Positions 23,888 through 32,479 of a stretch of DNA of 64,000 bases are shown piece after piece. A program made the position numbers and the translations under genes. The notes under the pieces were generated by a model. That model was not told where the DNA came from. It was given only the letters and a program-made list of their open reading frames with translations, and did no database searches. Source of the stretch: Microbacterium proteolyticum (GTDB lineage Bacteria; Actinomycetota; Actinomycetes; Actinomycetales; Microbacteriaceae); contig NZ_JAUSZZ010000001.1 in NCBI RefSeq assembly GCF_030818075.1, positions 186,001-250,000 on the forward strand, written 5' to 3'. Within the stretch, counting starts at the first letter, position 1, and each line of letters begins with the position of its first letter.

Positions 23888-24298
23888 GCATAAACACGTT
23901 CCGTGCGCATAAACACGTTCCGTGCGCATAAACACGTTCCGTGCGCGTAAACACGCAGCGAGCGTGTTTACGCGCACGGACAGTGTTTCTGCCACGACGC
24001 CGGCCTGTGAGCAGTGGCGGATGCCGCGGCCTGCGGGGCCTCCGCGCTGCAGGTCCTCCGGGCTGCAGGAGCTTCGGGCTGCAGGAGCTTCGGCCGGCGG
24101 GGCCGCCGGGCCGCGGGGCTCCCGGGCCGCGGGGCCCCCGGGCCGCGGGGCTCCCGGGCCGCGGGGGGCGCTGGCCAGAGGCCGGGATCGCCTGAGCGCC
24201 CGGGTGCGAGCGCGCGGCGCAGCGCACGCGTAAACACGTTCCGTGCGCATAAACACGCAGCGAGCGTGTTCCTGCGCACGGAACGTGTCTATGCGTGT
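23888..24298. repeat. intergenic tandem/inverted repeat array (GCATAAACACGTTCCGTGC units)
   Basis: Three contiguous 19-base copies of GCATAAACACGTTCCGTGC start at 23888, 23907 and 23926. A palindrome with stem GCGTAAACACGC/GCGTGTTTACGC follows (23945-23973). The same words recur in mixed orientation at about 24227-24298. Between them lies GC-only sequence with repeated CCGCGGGGC and CTCCCGGG blocks (about 24055-24180). No gene is supported in this 540-base gap between ldh and radA. The array could be a regulator-binding cluster or a nuclease-resistant mRNA end. Confidence 0.7.
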
Positions 24299-24374
24299 GG
24301 CCGAGACGGGAAAGCGACGATGGATGCCAGCACCCGGGGCCGGCGATGTCGGAGGCCCCGCATAGCCTGGATCC

Positions 24375-25742
24375 ATGGCATCCCGACGTCCCGCTGCGAC
24401 CCCCGCTCCCTACCGCTGCACCGAATGCGGATGGACGACGCTCAAGTGGGTCGGTCGTTGCGGCGAGTGCCAGTCGTGGGGCACCGTCGTCGAGGCCGCC
24501 GAGCAGACCGGGATCGTGCGCTCCATCGTCCCGGTGGCCCCCGGGGCCGCGCGCGCGGCTCGGCGCATCACCGAGATCGACACGCAAGACGCACCCCGCC
24601 GCACGAGCGGGGTGGGCGAGTTCGACCGCGTCCTCGGCGGGGGCATCGTGCCGGGCGCAGCGATCCTGCTGAGCGGCGAACCCGGGGTCGGTAAGTCCAC
24701 CCTCCTGCTCGAGGTCGCCGCGCAGAGCGCGCGGGCCGGGCGGCGCGTGCTCTACGCGAGCGGCGAGGAGTCCGCGGCGCAGGTGCGGCTCCGCGCCGAG
24801 CGCACGGGCGCGCTGCACGACGAGCTCTTCCTCGCGGCCGAGACCGACCTCGCCACGATCCTCGGGCACATCGATCAGGTGGAGCCGGGCCTGCTCATCG
24901 TCGACTCGGTGCAGACGGTGTCGTCGGCGCACAGCGACGGCGCGGCGGGCCAGCCGGCGCAGGTGCGCGAGGTGGCGTCGGCGCTCATCCGCGTCGCCAA
25001 AGAACGCGGGCTCCCGGTCATCATCGTCGGCCACGTCACGAAAGACGGCTCGATCGCAGGCCCCCGCATCCTCGAGCACCTGGTCGACGTGGTCTGCCAC
25101 TTCGAGGGCGATCGTCAGACGTCGCTGCGCTTCGTCCGCGCGCTCAAGAACCGCTTCGGCCCCACGGACGAAGTGGGCTGCTTCGACATGACCGGCACCG
25201 GCATCGCCGAGGTCGCCGACCCGAGCGCGCTGTTCCTGGGCCATGGCGAACCCGAGCCGGGTACGTGCGTCACCATCGCCATGGAGGGGCGCCGCGCCCT
25301 GCCTGTCGAGATTCAGGCGCTGGCCGTGCGCCAGACCGCGCCGAACCCTCGACGCATCGTCAACGGGGTGGACTCCTCGCGTGTCGCGATGGTGCTCGCC
25401 GTGCTCGAGAGCCGGATGGGGCTGACGCTGTCGGATCGCGACGTGTACGTGTCGACCGTCGGGGGCGTGCGGCTGGTGGAGCCGGCCGCCGACCTCGCGA
25501 TCGCGATCGCCGTGGCAAATGCCGTGAAGAACCGGAAGGTGTCCAAGCGTCTCGCCGCCATCGGCGAACTCACGCTGACGGGTGAGATCCGCAACGTCAC
25601 GCAGGCCGCGCAGCGGGCGTCCGAGGCGAAGCGGCTCGGGTACCACACCGTGCTCGACGCATCGTCGCGCAAATTGGCGCAGGCGTTGAACGAACTGCAG
25701 GTGCGGGGTATGCCGCGCGACGACAGCGAACCGGGGTTCTGA
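24375..25742 (+). CDS. radA: DNA repair protein RadA (Sms)
   Basis: This 455-residue RecA-like branch-migration helicase acts in recombinational repair. The N-terminal C4 zinc finger is YRCTECGW...GRCGECQSWG (about residues 14-36). The P-loop is SGEPGVGKSTLLLEV (about 101-115), with Walker B LLIVDSVQTV, and the RadA-specific motif KNRFG (in ALKNRFGPTDEVG, about 259). The C-terminal Lon-protease-like domain (VSTVGGVRLVEPAADLAIA) lacks the protease dyad, as usual. It is separated from ldh by the repeat array and followed by a minisatellite-like region. Confidence 0.95.
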   Translation: MASRRPAATPAPYRCTECGWTTLKWVGRCGECQSWGTVVEAAEQTGIVRSIVPVAPGAARAARRITEIDTQDAPRRTSGVGEFDRVLGGGIVPGAAILLSGEPGVGKSTLLLEVAAQSARAGRRVLYASGEESAAQVRLRAERTGALHDELFLAAETDLATILGHIDQVEPGLLIVDSVQTVSSAHSDGAAGQPAQVREVASALIRVAKERGLPVIIVGHVTKDGSIAGPRILEHLVDVVCHFEGDRQTSLRFVRALKNRFGPTDEVGCFDMTGTGIAEVADPSALFLGHGEPEPGTCVTIAMEGRRALPVEIQALAVRQTAPNPRRIVNGVDSSRVAMVLAVLESRMGLTLSDRDVYVSTVGGVRLVEPAADLAIAIAVANAVKNRKVSKRLAAIGELTLTGEIRNVTQAAQRASEAKRLGYHTVLDASSRKLAQALNELQVRGMPRDDSEPGF

Positions 25743-25796
25743 GCGGTCCAGGCGGCTCCGCGACGGGAGTTCGGTGACCCATCGGGCGGAAACTGG

Positions 25797-26230
25797 CGGG
25801 TCAGGCCTGAGGCCGAAGACCTGCGCGTCCGGCTCGGGCGGAAGACCGGCGGGTCAGGCCCGGGGGCGTAAGACCCGCGAGTCAGGCCTGCGCGAGCGAA
25901 CAGACGAGTCCGGCCCGAGCGGCAGACCCCGTGGGGCCAGGCCTGCGTGAGAGACCCGCGGGTCGGGCCCGGGTGGAAGACCCCGGCGGGTCAGGCCTGA
26001 GGCCGAAGACCTGCGAATCCGGCTCGGGCGGAAGACCCGCCGGTCAGGCCCGGGGGCGTAAGACCCGCTGGCCAGGCCTGCGCGAAAGAACAGGTGAGTC
26101 CGGCCCGGGCGGAAGACCCGGGGGCCAGGCCTGAGCGGAAGACCCGCGGGTCAGGCCCAACGGGAGAACAGGCGCGTCCGGCCCGCAGGAAAGACCGGCC
26201 GGTCAGGCCAGGGCGGAAGAACAGGCGAGC
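25797..26230. repeat. GC-rich degenerate minisatellite downstream of radA
   Basis: About 430 bases are built of imperfect units of roughly 35-40 bases around GGTCAGGCC and GGAAGACCC words. A longer block starting GGGTCAGGCCTGAGGCCGAA at about 25797 is repeated at about 25986 with few changes, giving a higher-order period of 189 bases. No reading frame is kept across units and none looks coding. Function is unknown. Confidence 0.7.
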
Positions 26231-26274
26231 GCGCAGAGCGGCGTGGCAAGACTCAGCGCACCAGGCTGCGCGGT

Positions 26275-26385
26275 TCAGCGGCCGGGAGGAGCGGACCGAC
26301 GGCGGCGATGCGGCGACGTCATGCCCAGAACGGCGGGGATGACAAGTCCGGCGGCGCACACGGCACCGGCGATCAGGTACTCCAT
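26275..26385 (-). CDS. possible 36-residue single-span membrane protein
   Basis: From ATG 26385 the minus strand reads MEYLIAGAVCAAGLVIPAVL, then GMTSPHRRRR and a stop at 26275. That is a short Glu-containing start, one clean membrane helix and a basic cytoplasmic end. The pattern is unlikely for random GC-rich DNA and it sits in an otherwise empty interval. The ribosome site (GGGGAC right before ATG) is poor, so this is tentative. Confidence 0.35.
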   Translation of the reverse strand: MEYLIAGAVCAAGLVIPAVLGMTSPHRRRRSAPPGR

Positions 26386-26470
26386 GTCCCCGAGTCTTGC
26401 ACGAGGGCCTCACCCGCGCGAGTTCGATACTTCATCCCCACGCCATACCCGGGTGCCCCCGTGCCCGATC

Positions 26471-26533
26471 GCGTGAGGGGTCAGTTTCTGTCGCCGGGAG
26501 CGCGGCTGAGCGACAAAAAATGACCCCTCACGC
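26471..26533. repeat. 24-base near-perfect inverted repeat
   Basis: GCGTGAGGGGTCAGTTTCTG (26471-26490, then TCGC) is mirrored by GCGACAAAAAATGACCCCTC (26510-26529, then ACGC), with a 15-base GC-rich loop and three mismatches. It lies just downstream of the minus-strand gene at 26556-26963. It could be a terminator, but the T-run lies within the stem rather than after it, so it may be a dispersed palindromic repeat. Confidence 0.55.
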
Positions 26534-26555
26534 GGCCGAGAACGGTCCCGCCGCG

Positions 26556-26963
26556 TCAGGCGTCGAGCGCGGCGATGAGGTCGGCGGGTGCTGCCTGGAT
26601 CGGGTGCGGCCCCGCGATGTCGATGAACACCGTGGTGATGGCATCCTGATGCGCACCCAGGAACGCCCGCAGCCACTGCGGCGACTGCAGCGCCACGTGC
26701 GGCGGAAGCGTCTCGGGCTTGTGGGCCGCGTCGCTGAACAGCAGCAGAGCGACCTGCCCGGTGTTGGGGTCGCGGTAGGTCCAGACCTCGCCGACGCTGA
26801 GCGGGTTGTCGGCGTCGCCCGGCGTCATCAACGGCACGACGGTGGGGCCGTGGCGCAGCGCGAACGCGATGGCGGCCATGTCCTGCGTCTGCAGCGCGTC
26901 GGTGAGCGCGGTGTTCTTGAAGTCCACGTCGACCTTCTTCCCCTTGCGCTTCTTTCCGGCCAT
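26556..26963 (-). CDS. conserved hypothetical protein, possibly SseB-like
   Basis: This 135-residue soluble protein has a basic start (MAGKKRKGKKVDVDF). The body has helix-strand units: LTDALQTQDMAAIAFALRHG, TVVPLM, EVWTYRDPNTGQVALLLFSDA, VALQSPQWLRAFLG and ITTVFIDIAGPHPIQ. The LLLFSDA and final FIDIAG-PHPI segments resemble SseB-type proteins often mislabelled as dehydrogenases. No catalytic residues are obvious. It stands alone in about 1 kb of mainly non-coding DNA. Confidence 0.6.
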   Translation of the reverse strand: MAGKKRKGKKVDVDFKNTALTDALQTQDMAAIAFALRHGPTVVPLMTPGDADNPLSVGEVWTYRDPNTGQVALLLFSDAAHKPETLPPHVALQSPQWLRAFLGAHQDAITTVFIDIAGPHPIQAAPADLIAALDA

Positions 26964-27203
26964 CCCCCGAGCCTAATCGCGCCGCAGCAGCCGCACCGCA
27001 CGACGGTCCGGGGCGCAATCCGCCGTTCGATACGGGGGATCGACCGCCCCGACCGGAAGAATGCGGCCGAACCGGTCAGAGCACCGAGTCCGCGCAGAAT
27101 CCGGCAGGCCCAGCCCGCACGCCACCCCCGCACGCGCCACGCGATCACACGCCGCCACCGCCGCCGCGCCCCGCACAACAGGCGCCGCCACCACGCGTGA
27201 CTT

Positions 27204-27920
27204 CTACGCCAGGAACCCTCGCAGCAGCGCCTCCGACCCGGCGAGGTGGTCGCGCATGGCCGCATCGGCGGCATCCGGTCTCCCGGCGAGGATCGCCGAC
27301 ACCACCGCCGCGTGCTGCGACGTGGAGTGGTCGATGTTGCGCGGCAGCAGGGGGAAGGTGTCGAGCCACGCGTTGACGCGCGCGCGGTTGTCGGCGACGA
27401 GCGGTACGAGTGACGGGATGCCGCTGAGCTCGGCGATCGTCAGGTGCAGCAGCGTGTCGAGTCGGCGGTAATCGGCGCCCTCCGCGCGAGCGGCTGCCTC
27501 GTGGCGCGCCCACAGCACATCGCGGTCCTCGGCCGACAGCGTGCGCTCGGCGGTTGCCCGGGCCGCGCCCGTCTCCAGCACGCAGCGCAGAGCGATGACG
27601 TCATCGAGCTCGGCGGGCGAGACGATCGCGGGTTCGGACGGGCGCGGCACCGGGTCGACGACGAAGGTTCCCCCGTACCGACCGCGACGCGTCTCGAGCC
27701 ACCCGGCGTCGGCGAGCTCGCGGATCGCCTCGCGCACGGTGTCGCGGCTCACGCCGTACAGCACCGCCAGTTCACGCTCGGCGGGCAGCGACTCCCCCGG
27801 CGCGACGAGGCCCAGCCGCACCGTCTGCACGATGCGGGCCGTGGTGTCTTCGAGCGCGTTCCCGCTGCGCACGGGCCGATACACGGCCCGGCGCAGGTCG
27901 TCGAGGGGCGCTTCGCTCAC
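27204..27920 (-). CDS. FadR-subfamily GntR transcriptional regulator
   Basis: This 238-residue protein has an N-terminal winged helix (LAPGESLPAERELAVLYGVSRDTVREAIRELADAGWLETRRGRYGGTFV-type layout, about residues 30-85). A helical FCD ligand domain follows, containing the expected metal-binding Asp/His positions (DTLLHLTIAELSG, and His in SQHAAVVSAI). It lies 24 bases from the SDR gene and reads in the same direction as the catabolic genes to its right. It is therefore the probable local repressor of the gamma-glutamyl catabolic cluster. Confidence 0.85.
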   Translation of the reverse strand: MSEAPLDDLRRAVYRPVRSGNALEDTTARIVQTVRLGLVAPGESLPAERELAVLYGVSRDTVREAIRELADAGWLETRRGRYGGTFVVDPVPRPSEPAIVSPAELDDVIALRCVLETGAARATAERTLSAEDRDVLWARHEAAARAEGADYRRLDTLLHLTIAELSGIPSLVPLVADNRARVNAWLDTFPLLPRNIDHSTSQHAAVVSAILAGRPDAADAAMRDHLAGSEALLRGFLA

Positions 27921-27944
27921 CCTGTCAGCCTGTCATGCCACGGT

Positions 27945-28724
27945 TCACAGGGGCGTGACGTACGCGTTGGTGATACCGCCGTCGACGACGAACGCCGTCG
28001 CGGTGATGAAGGACGCGTCATCGGATGCCAGGAAGGCCACGGCAGCAGCCATCTCCTCCGGCTCCGCGAACCGGCCCATCGGCACGTGCACGAGCCGGCG
28101 CTGCGCCCGCTCGGGATCCTTCGCGAAGAGCTCCTGCAGCAGGGGCGTGTTGACCGGCCCCGGGCACAGGGCGTTCACGCGGATGCCCTGGCGGGCGAAT
28201 TGCACACCGAGCTCGCGGGTCATCGCGAGCACGCCGCCCTTGGAGGCGGTGTACGAGATCTGCGAGGTCGCCGACCCCAGCAGGGCGACGAACGACGCGG
28301 TGTTGATGATCGACCCCTTGCCCGCGGGCACCATGTGCCGCAGCGCCGCGCGGGAGCAGAGGTACACGCTCTTGAGGTTGACGTCTTGCACGCGGTCCCA
28401 CGCGGGCAGCTCGGTCGTCTCGATCGAGTCGTCGTCAGCGGGCGAGATTCCGGCGTTGTTGAACGCGATGTCGACGCTGCCGAGGTCGGCGGCGACACCG
28501 TCGAAGAGCGCGTCGACGGATGCCTCGTCGGCGACGTTCACCTGCCGGAACACCCCGCCCACCTCGGTCGCGGCGGCGGTGCCGGTCGTCTCATCGAGGT
28601 CGGCGATGACGACGCGGGCGCCCTCGGCGGCGAAGCGACGGGCGGTGGCGAGGCCGATGCCGCTCGCGCCGCCGGTGACGATGGCGACGCGGTCGCGCAG
28701 GCGCTGGGTGAGGTCGATGGTCAT
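27945..28724 (-). CDS. SDR-family oxidoreductase of the gamma-glutamyl catabolic cluster
   Basis: This 259-residue NAD(P)-dependent short-chain dehydrogenase has the cofactor motif VTGGASGIGLATA (about residues 17-29), NNAGISPAD, a catalytic serine in INTASFVALLG, and Tyr/Lys in YTASKGG. Asp in VIADLDE favours NAD over NADP. It sits between the GntR regulator and the aldehyde dehydrogenase. In a gamma-glutamyl-ethanolamide route an alcohol dehydrogenase step is required before the aldehyde dehydrogenase, and this gene is the natural candidate. That role is inferred from position. Confidence 0.85.
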   Translation of the reverse strand: MTIDLTQRLRDRVAIVTGGASGIGLATARRFAAEGARVVIADLDETTGTAAATEVGGVFRQVNVADEASVDALFDGVAADLGSVDIAFNNAGISPADDDSIETTELPAWDRVQDVNLKSVYLCSRAALRHMVPAGKGSIINTASFVALLGSATSQISYTASKGGVLAMTRELGVQFARQGIRVNALCPGPVNTPLLQELFAKDPERAQRRLVHVPMGRFAEPEEMAAAVAFLASDDASFITATAFVVDGGITNAYVTPL

Positions 28725-28842
28725 GTGCGGTGGTTCCTTTCAAGCTGACCCTCGTCCCAGCTATGGCTGGTTGCGAGCCTGCTGAGCAGCCATATGCGGG
28801 ACGAGGGGCGTCACAAGTGGGACGAGGGGTGAGGGACCGACG

Positions 28843-30198
28843 TCACTCGGTGGCGTAGAAGACGTTCTTGGTCTCGGTGAAGTGCTCGGCGGCATCCGGT
28901 CCGAGCTCGCGGCCCAGGCCCGAGGCTTTCATGCCACCGAAGGGTGTGGAGTACCGCACCGACGAGTGGGAATTGACCGACAGCACGCCGCTGCGCACCC
29001 CGCGCGACACCCGGATGCCGCGGCCCAGGTTCTCGGTCCAGATCGAGCCCGCGAGGCCGTAGGCGGTGTCGTTGGCCAGGCGGATGGCATCCGCTTCGTC
29101 GTCGAAGGGCAGCACCGCGAGCACCGGCCCGAAGACCTCGTCGCGGGCGATGCGGTCGCCGGGCTGTGCGAGCACGACCGCGGGCGCGAACCAGAAGCCG
29201 TCGCCCTCGGGCGCCGATCCGCGGAAGGCGACGTCGACGCCGTCGAGGAAGCCCTGGACGGTGGAGCGGTGGGATGCCGAGATGAGCGGGCCCATCTGCG
29301 TGTCTTCGCTCGTGGGGTCGCCGACCTTCCACGCCGCGACGGCGGGTTCGAGCATCTCGAGGAAGCGGTCGAAGACGCGGCGCTCCACGAGCAACCGACT
29401 GCGGGCGCAGCAGTCCTGCCCGGCGTTGTCGAACACCGAGCCGGGGACACCCGCTGCAGCTCTCTCGAGATCGGCGTCGGCGAAGACGATGTTCGCGCTC
29501 TTGCCGCCCAGCTCGAGCGTCACGGGCTTGAGCAGCTGCGCACAGCCCGCGGCGACCTCGGTGCCGACCTCGGTGGAGCCGGTGAAGACGACCTTGTGCA
29601 CGTCGGGGTGCGAGACGAAGCGCTGGCCGACGACCGAGCCGGAGCCCACGACGACCTGGAACAGCCCCTCGGGGAGTCCCGCCTCGAGCGCCAGCTCGCC
29701 CAGGCGGATGGCCGTGAGGGGCGTGAGCTCGGCGGGCTTGAGCACGACGGCGTTGCCCGCGGCGAGCGCGGGCGCGAAGCCCCACGCGGCGATCGTCATG
29801 GGGAAGTTCCACGGCACGATGATTCCGACCACGCCGAAGGGCTCGTGGTAGGTGACGTCGAGTCCGCCTGCGACGGGGATCTGCGACCCGATCAGGCGTT
29901 CTGGCGCGCCGGCGTAGTAGTTGAGCACCTGGGCGACATGCTGCGCTTCCCACCGGGCCGACCCGATCGGGTGGCCGGAGTTCTTCACCTCGAGCTGGGC
30001 GAGTTCCTCGACGTGCTCCTCGACGACGCGGGCGAAGGCGCGCAGGGCGTCGGCGCGGGCGACGGGGGCGAGCGCCGCCCACCCGCGCTGGGCGCGCACG
30101 GCGTCGGCGACCGCGGCATCCACCTGATCGATCTCGGCGCGCTCGAGCGTGGTGATGGCCGAGCCGGTCGTCGGGTCGATGACGGTGAAGCTGCTCAT
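28843..30198 (-). CDS. aldehyde dehydrogenase (PuuC/gabD-like)
   Basis: The ATG at 30198 overlaps the stop of the upstream amidohydrolase by four bases and gives 451 residues (MSSFTVIDPTTG). NAD-binding and catalytic motifs are intact: PWNFPMTIAAWGFAPALAAG, KPAELTPLTA, FTGSTEVG, ELGGKSANIVFAD (Glu) and a nucleophilic Cys in FDNAGQDCCARSR. Asn in PWNFP is present. It would oxidize a gamma-glutamylated aldehyde to the acid in the Puu-type or ethanolamine route. The doubled Cys is common in this family. Confidence 0.88.
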   Translation of the reverse strand: MSSFTVIDPTTGSAITTLERAEIDQVDAAVADAVRAQRGWAALAPVARADALRAFARVVEEHVEELAQLEVKNSGHPIGSARWEAQHVAQVLNYYAGAPERLIGSQIPVAGGLDVTYHEPFGVVGIIVPWNFPMTIAAWGFAPALAAGNAVVLKPAELTPLTAIRLGELALEAGLPEGLFQVVVGSGSVVGQRFVSHPDVHKVVFTGSTEVGTEVAAGCAQLLKPVTLELGGKSANIVFADADLERAAAGVPGSVFDNAGQDCCARSRLLVERRVFDRFLEMLEPAVAAWKVGDPTSEDTQMGPLISASHRSTVQGFLDGVDVAFRGSAPEGDGFWFAPAVVLAQPGDRIARDEVFGPVLAVLPFDDEADAIRLANDTAYGLAGSIWTENLGRGIRVSRGVRSGVLSVNSHSSVRYSTPFGGMKASGLGRELGPDAAEHFTETKNVFYATE

Positions 30199-30998
30199 AC
30201 GGGGACTCCCTGGGGCTCGGAGGATGCGGCGGACGGTGCGGTTTCGCCGTGACGTGCCGCGCGATACGCCGCCGCCGCGGCGACCAGCCCGAGGAACAGC
30301 CGCCGGTCCTCGGCGTTCTCCTCCGGATGCCACTGCACGGCCACGACGTAGTCGTCGCCCTCGGTCTCGACGGCCTGCACGAGCCCGTCGTCCGTGCGCG
30401 CGGTCACGCGGAGGCCCTCGCCCACCCGGTCGACGCCCTGATGGTGGTAGCTGTGCACGGTGAGGGATCCGGCCCCGACAAGGCCGGCGAGCCGGGTGTC
30501 GGCATCCACCTCGACGACGTTCTCGGCGAAGACCCCGCCGCCGATGCGGTACCGCTCGGTGCCGAGCGCCTCGGGCAGGTGCTGGTGCAGCGTGCCGCCG
30601 AGGGCGACGTTCAGCAGCTGCAGACCGCGGCAGATACCGAAGACCGGGATGCCGCGCTCCCGCGCCCCCGCGAGCAGCGCGAGCTCCCACGCGTCGCGGT
30701 CGGCGCGCGCGGGGTCGGTGAGCGGGTGACGCTCGGCGCCGTAGAGCTCGGGCTGCACGTCGAGGCCGCCGGTGAGGATGAGTCCGTCGAGACCGTCGAG
30801 CACGGCCGCGGCGGCCTGCTCGGGACGGGGCTGCGGGGGCAGCAGCACGGCGGAGGCACCCGAGGCCGTCACGGCGTCGAAGTACTGCTGGGGCAGGAAC
30901 GAGGCGCGGACGTCCCAGACGCCCTGCTTCGCGCGCTCCAGATAGGTCGTGAGCCCCACGACGGGGGTCCTGCTCGGATCAGAGGCGCTCGAAACCAC
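30195..30998 (-). CDS. gamma-glutamyl-amide hydrolase (PuuD-type class I amidotransferase)
   Basis: The GTG start at 30998 overlaps the glutamine-synthetase-like gene by 20 bases. The 267-residue protein has the peptidase C26 layout: VVGLTTYLE at the start, GLDGLILTGGLDVQPELYG, nucleophile Cys in PVFGICRGLQLLNVALGGTLHQ, and the His/Glu pair in VAVQWHPEENAED. It cleaves the gamma-glutamyl amide product to release glutamate and the amine acid (GABA in Puu; glycine in an ethanolamine route). It is coupled by overlap to the aldehyde dehydrogenase. Confidence 0.9.
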   Translation of the reverse strand: MVSSASDPSRTPVVGLTTYLERAKQGVWDVRASFLPQQYFDAVTASGASAVLLPPQPRPEQAAAAVLDGLDGLILTGGLDVQPELYGAERHPLTDPARADRDAWELALLAGARERGIPVFGICRGLQLLNVALGGTLHQHLPEALGTERYRIGGGVFAENVVEVDADTRLAGLVGAGSLTVHSYHHQGVDRVGEGLRVTARTDDGLVQAVETEGDDYVVAVQWHPEENAEDRRLFLGLVAAAAAYRAARHGETAPSAASSEPQGVPV

Positions 30999-32334
30999 GC
31001 ACCCGCTCCCAATCGGTCACGGCGGCGTCGAAGGCTTCCACCTCGATGCGCGCCTGGTTCAGATAATGTTCGACGACATCGTCGCCGAAGGCTGCACGTG
31101 CGATCGTCGACTCGCTGAAGAGCCGCGCCGCCTCGCGCAGGGTCGTGGGGAGCGTGTCGACGCCGGCGTCGTACGCGTTACCGGTGAGCGGTGCGGGAAG
31201 CTCGAGCTCGTTCTCGATGCCGTACAGACCGCCCGCGATGATGGCCGAGATCGCGAGGTAGGGGTTCACGTCTCCCCCGGGCACGCGGTTCTCCACGCGC
31301 AGCGACGAGCCGTGGCCGACCACGCGCAGGGCGCACGTGCGGTTGTCGACGCCCCACGCGACGCCGGTCGGGGCGAACGACCCCTTCGCATAGCGCTTGT
31401 ACGAATTGATGGTGGGGGCGTACAGCAGCGTGAACTCGCGGAGGGTCGCCAGGATGCCGGCGATCCAGTGCCCCATGAGCGGGCTGAAGCCGTACTCGCC
31501 GTCGCCGGCCATCACCGCCGACCCGTCGTCGCCGCGCACGGAGAGGTGGATGTGACAGCTGTTGCCCTCGCGCTCGTTGAACTTCGCCATGAAGGTGAGC
31601 GACTTGCCGTGGCGGTCGGCGATCTCCTTCGCGCCGTTCTTGTACAGCGTGTGGTTGTCGGCGGTCTCGAGCGCCTCGGCATAGCGGAACGAGATCTCCT
31701 GCTGGCCGTAATTGCACTCGCCCTTGACGCCCTCGCAGTACATGCCGGCACCGTCCATGCCGAGGCGGATGTCGCGCAGCAGCGGCTCGAGGCGCGTCGT
31801 GGCGAGCAGGTTGTAGTCGACGTTGTAGTCGGTCGACGCCCTCAGCCCGGTGTACTTCTTCGCCCAGGCGTCGCGGTATGAATCGTCGAAGACGATGAAC
31901 TCGAGCTCCGTCCCCGCGTAGGCGGTGAGCCCGCGCTCGGCGAGGCGGGCGCGTTGCGCGTTCAGGATGCCGCGCGGCGACTGCCCCACGTGCGTCCGGT
32001 CCTCCCACGCGAGATCCGCCATCACCAGCGCCGTGCCCGGCTGCCAGGGGATCAGGCGGAGCGTGTCGAGATCGGGCACGAGCAGCATGTCGCCGTAACC
32101 CTTCTCCCAGCTCGACATCGCGTAGCCGTCGACGGTGTTGAGGTCGACGTCGACCGAGAGCAGGTAGTTGCAGGCCTCGGCGCCGTGCGGCAGCACCTCG
32201 TCGCGCCAGAAGCGCGCGGCGACGCGCTTGCCGACCAGACGCCCTTGCGCGTCGGGGAAGGCGACGACGACCGTGTCGATCTCGCCCGCGTCGATCGCGG
32301 CATCCAGGTCCGCAGTCGTGAGAGTGCCCGCCAT
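30979..32334 (-). CDS. glutamine-synthetase-like gamma-glutamylamine ligase (PuuA/GlnA4 type)
   Basis: This 451-residue protein has the glutamine synthetase fold: beta-grasp N-terminus (IDTVVVAFPDAQGRLVGKRV), ATP/metal motifs TELEFIVFD, EGVKGECNYGQQEISF, SCHIHLSVRG, and NSYKRYAKGSFAPTGVAWG. The adenylylation Tyr loop of true GlnA is absent. Together with PuuD and PuuC homologs it should attach glutamate to an amine. The adjacent ethanolamine-type permease points to ethanolamine, matching the GlnA4 route described in Streptomyces. It is the first gene of the minus-strand catabolic run and diverges from the permease. Confidence 0.88.
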   Translation of the reverse strand: MAGTLTTADLDAAIDAGEIDTVVVAFPDAQGRLVGKRVAARFWRDEVLPHGAEACNYLLSVDVDLNTVDGYAMSSWEKGYGDMLLVPDLDTLRLIPWQPGTALVMADLAWEDRTHVGQSPRGILNAQRARLAERGLTAYAGTELEFIVFDDSYRDAWAKKYTGLRASTDYNVDYNLLATTRLEPLLRDIRLGMDGAGMYCEGVKGECNYGQQEISFRYAEALETADNHTLYKNGAKEIADRHGKSLTFMAKFNEREGNSCHIHLSVRGDDGSAVMAGDGEYGFSPLMGHWIAGILATLREFTLLYAPTINSYKRYAKGSFAPTGVAWGVDNRTCALRVVGHGSSLRVENRVPGGDVNPYLAISAIIAGGLYGIENELELPAPLTGNAYDAGVDTLPTTLREAARLFSESTIARAAFGDDVVEHYLNQARIEVEAFDAAVTDWERVRGFERL

Positions 32335-32479
32335 GGTGTCTCCTCGCCGGCTCGGTGCCCTTCCGAACGAAGGACGTAACGAGGAACTTACACGCCAAAG
32401 GCAGACAGGTCGACCAATGAAGGGCCATGATCTTCCGCAAGGCGAGCCTGACGCCTGCCCGCATTCCTCTGGAGGTCAC

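Noticed and set aside
23888..23944. CRISPR or iteron replication origin
   Set aside because: Three contiguous 19-base copies lack spacers, and no replication initiator gene is present in the window.
25931..26134. Repeat-encoded protein in the radA downstream region
   Set aside because: The frame changes between repeat units, the composition is Gly/Arg/Pro only, and no ribosome site is present.
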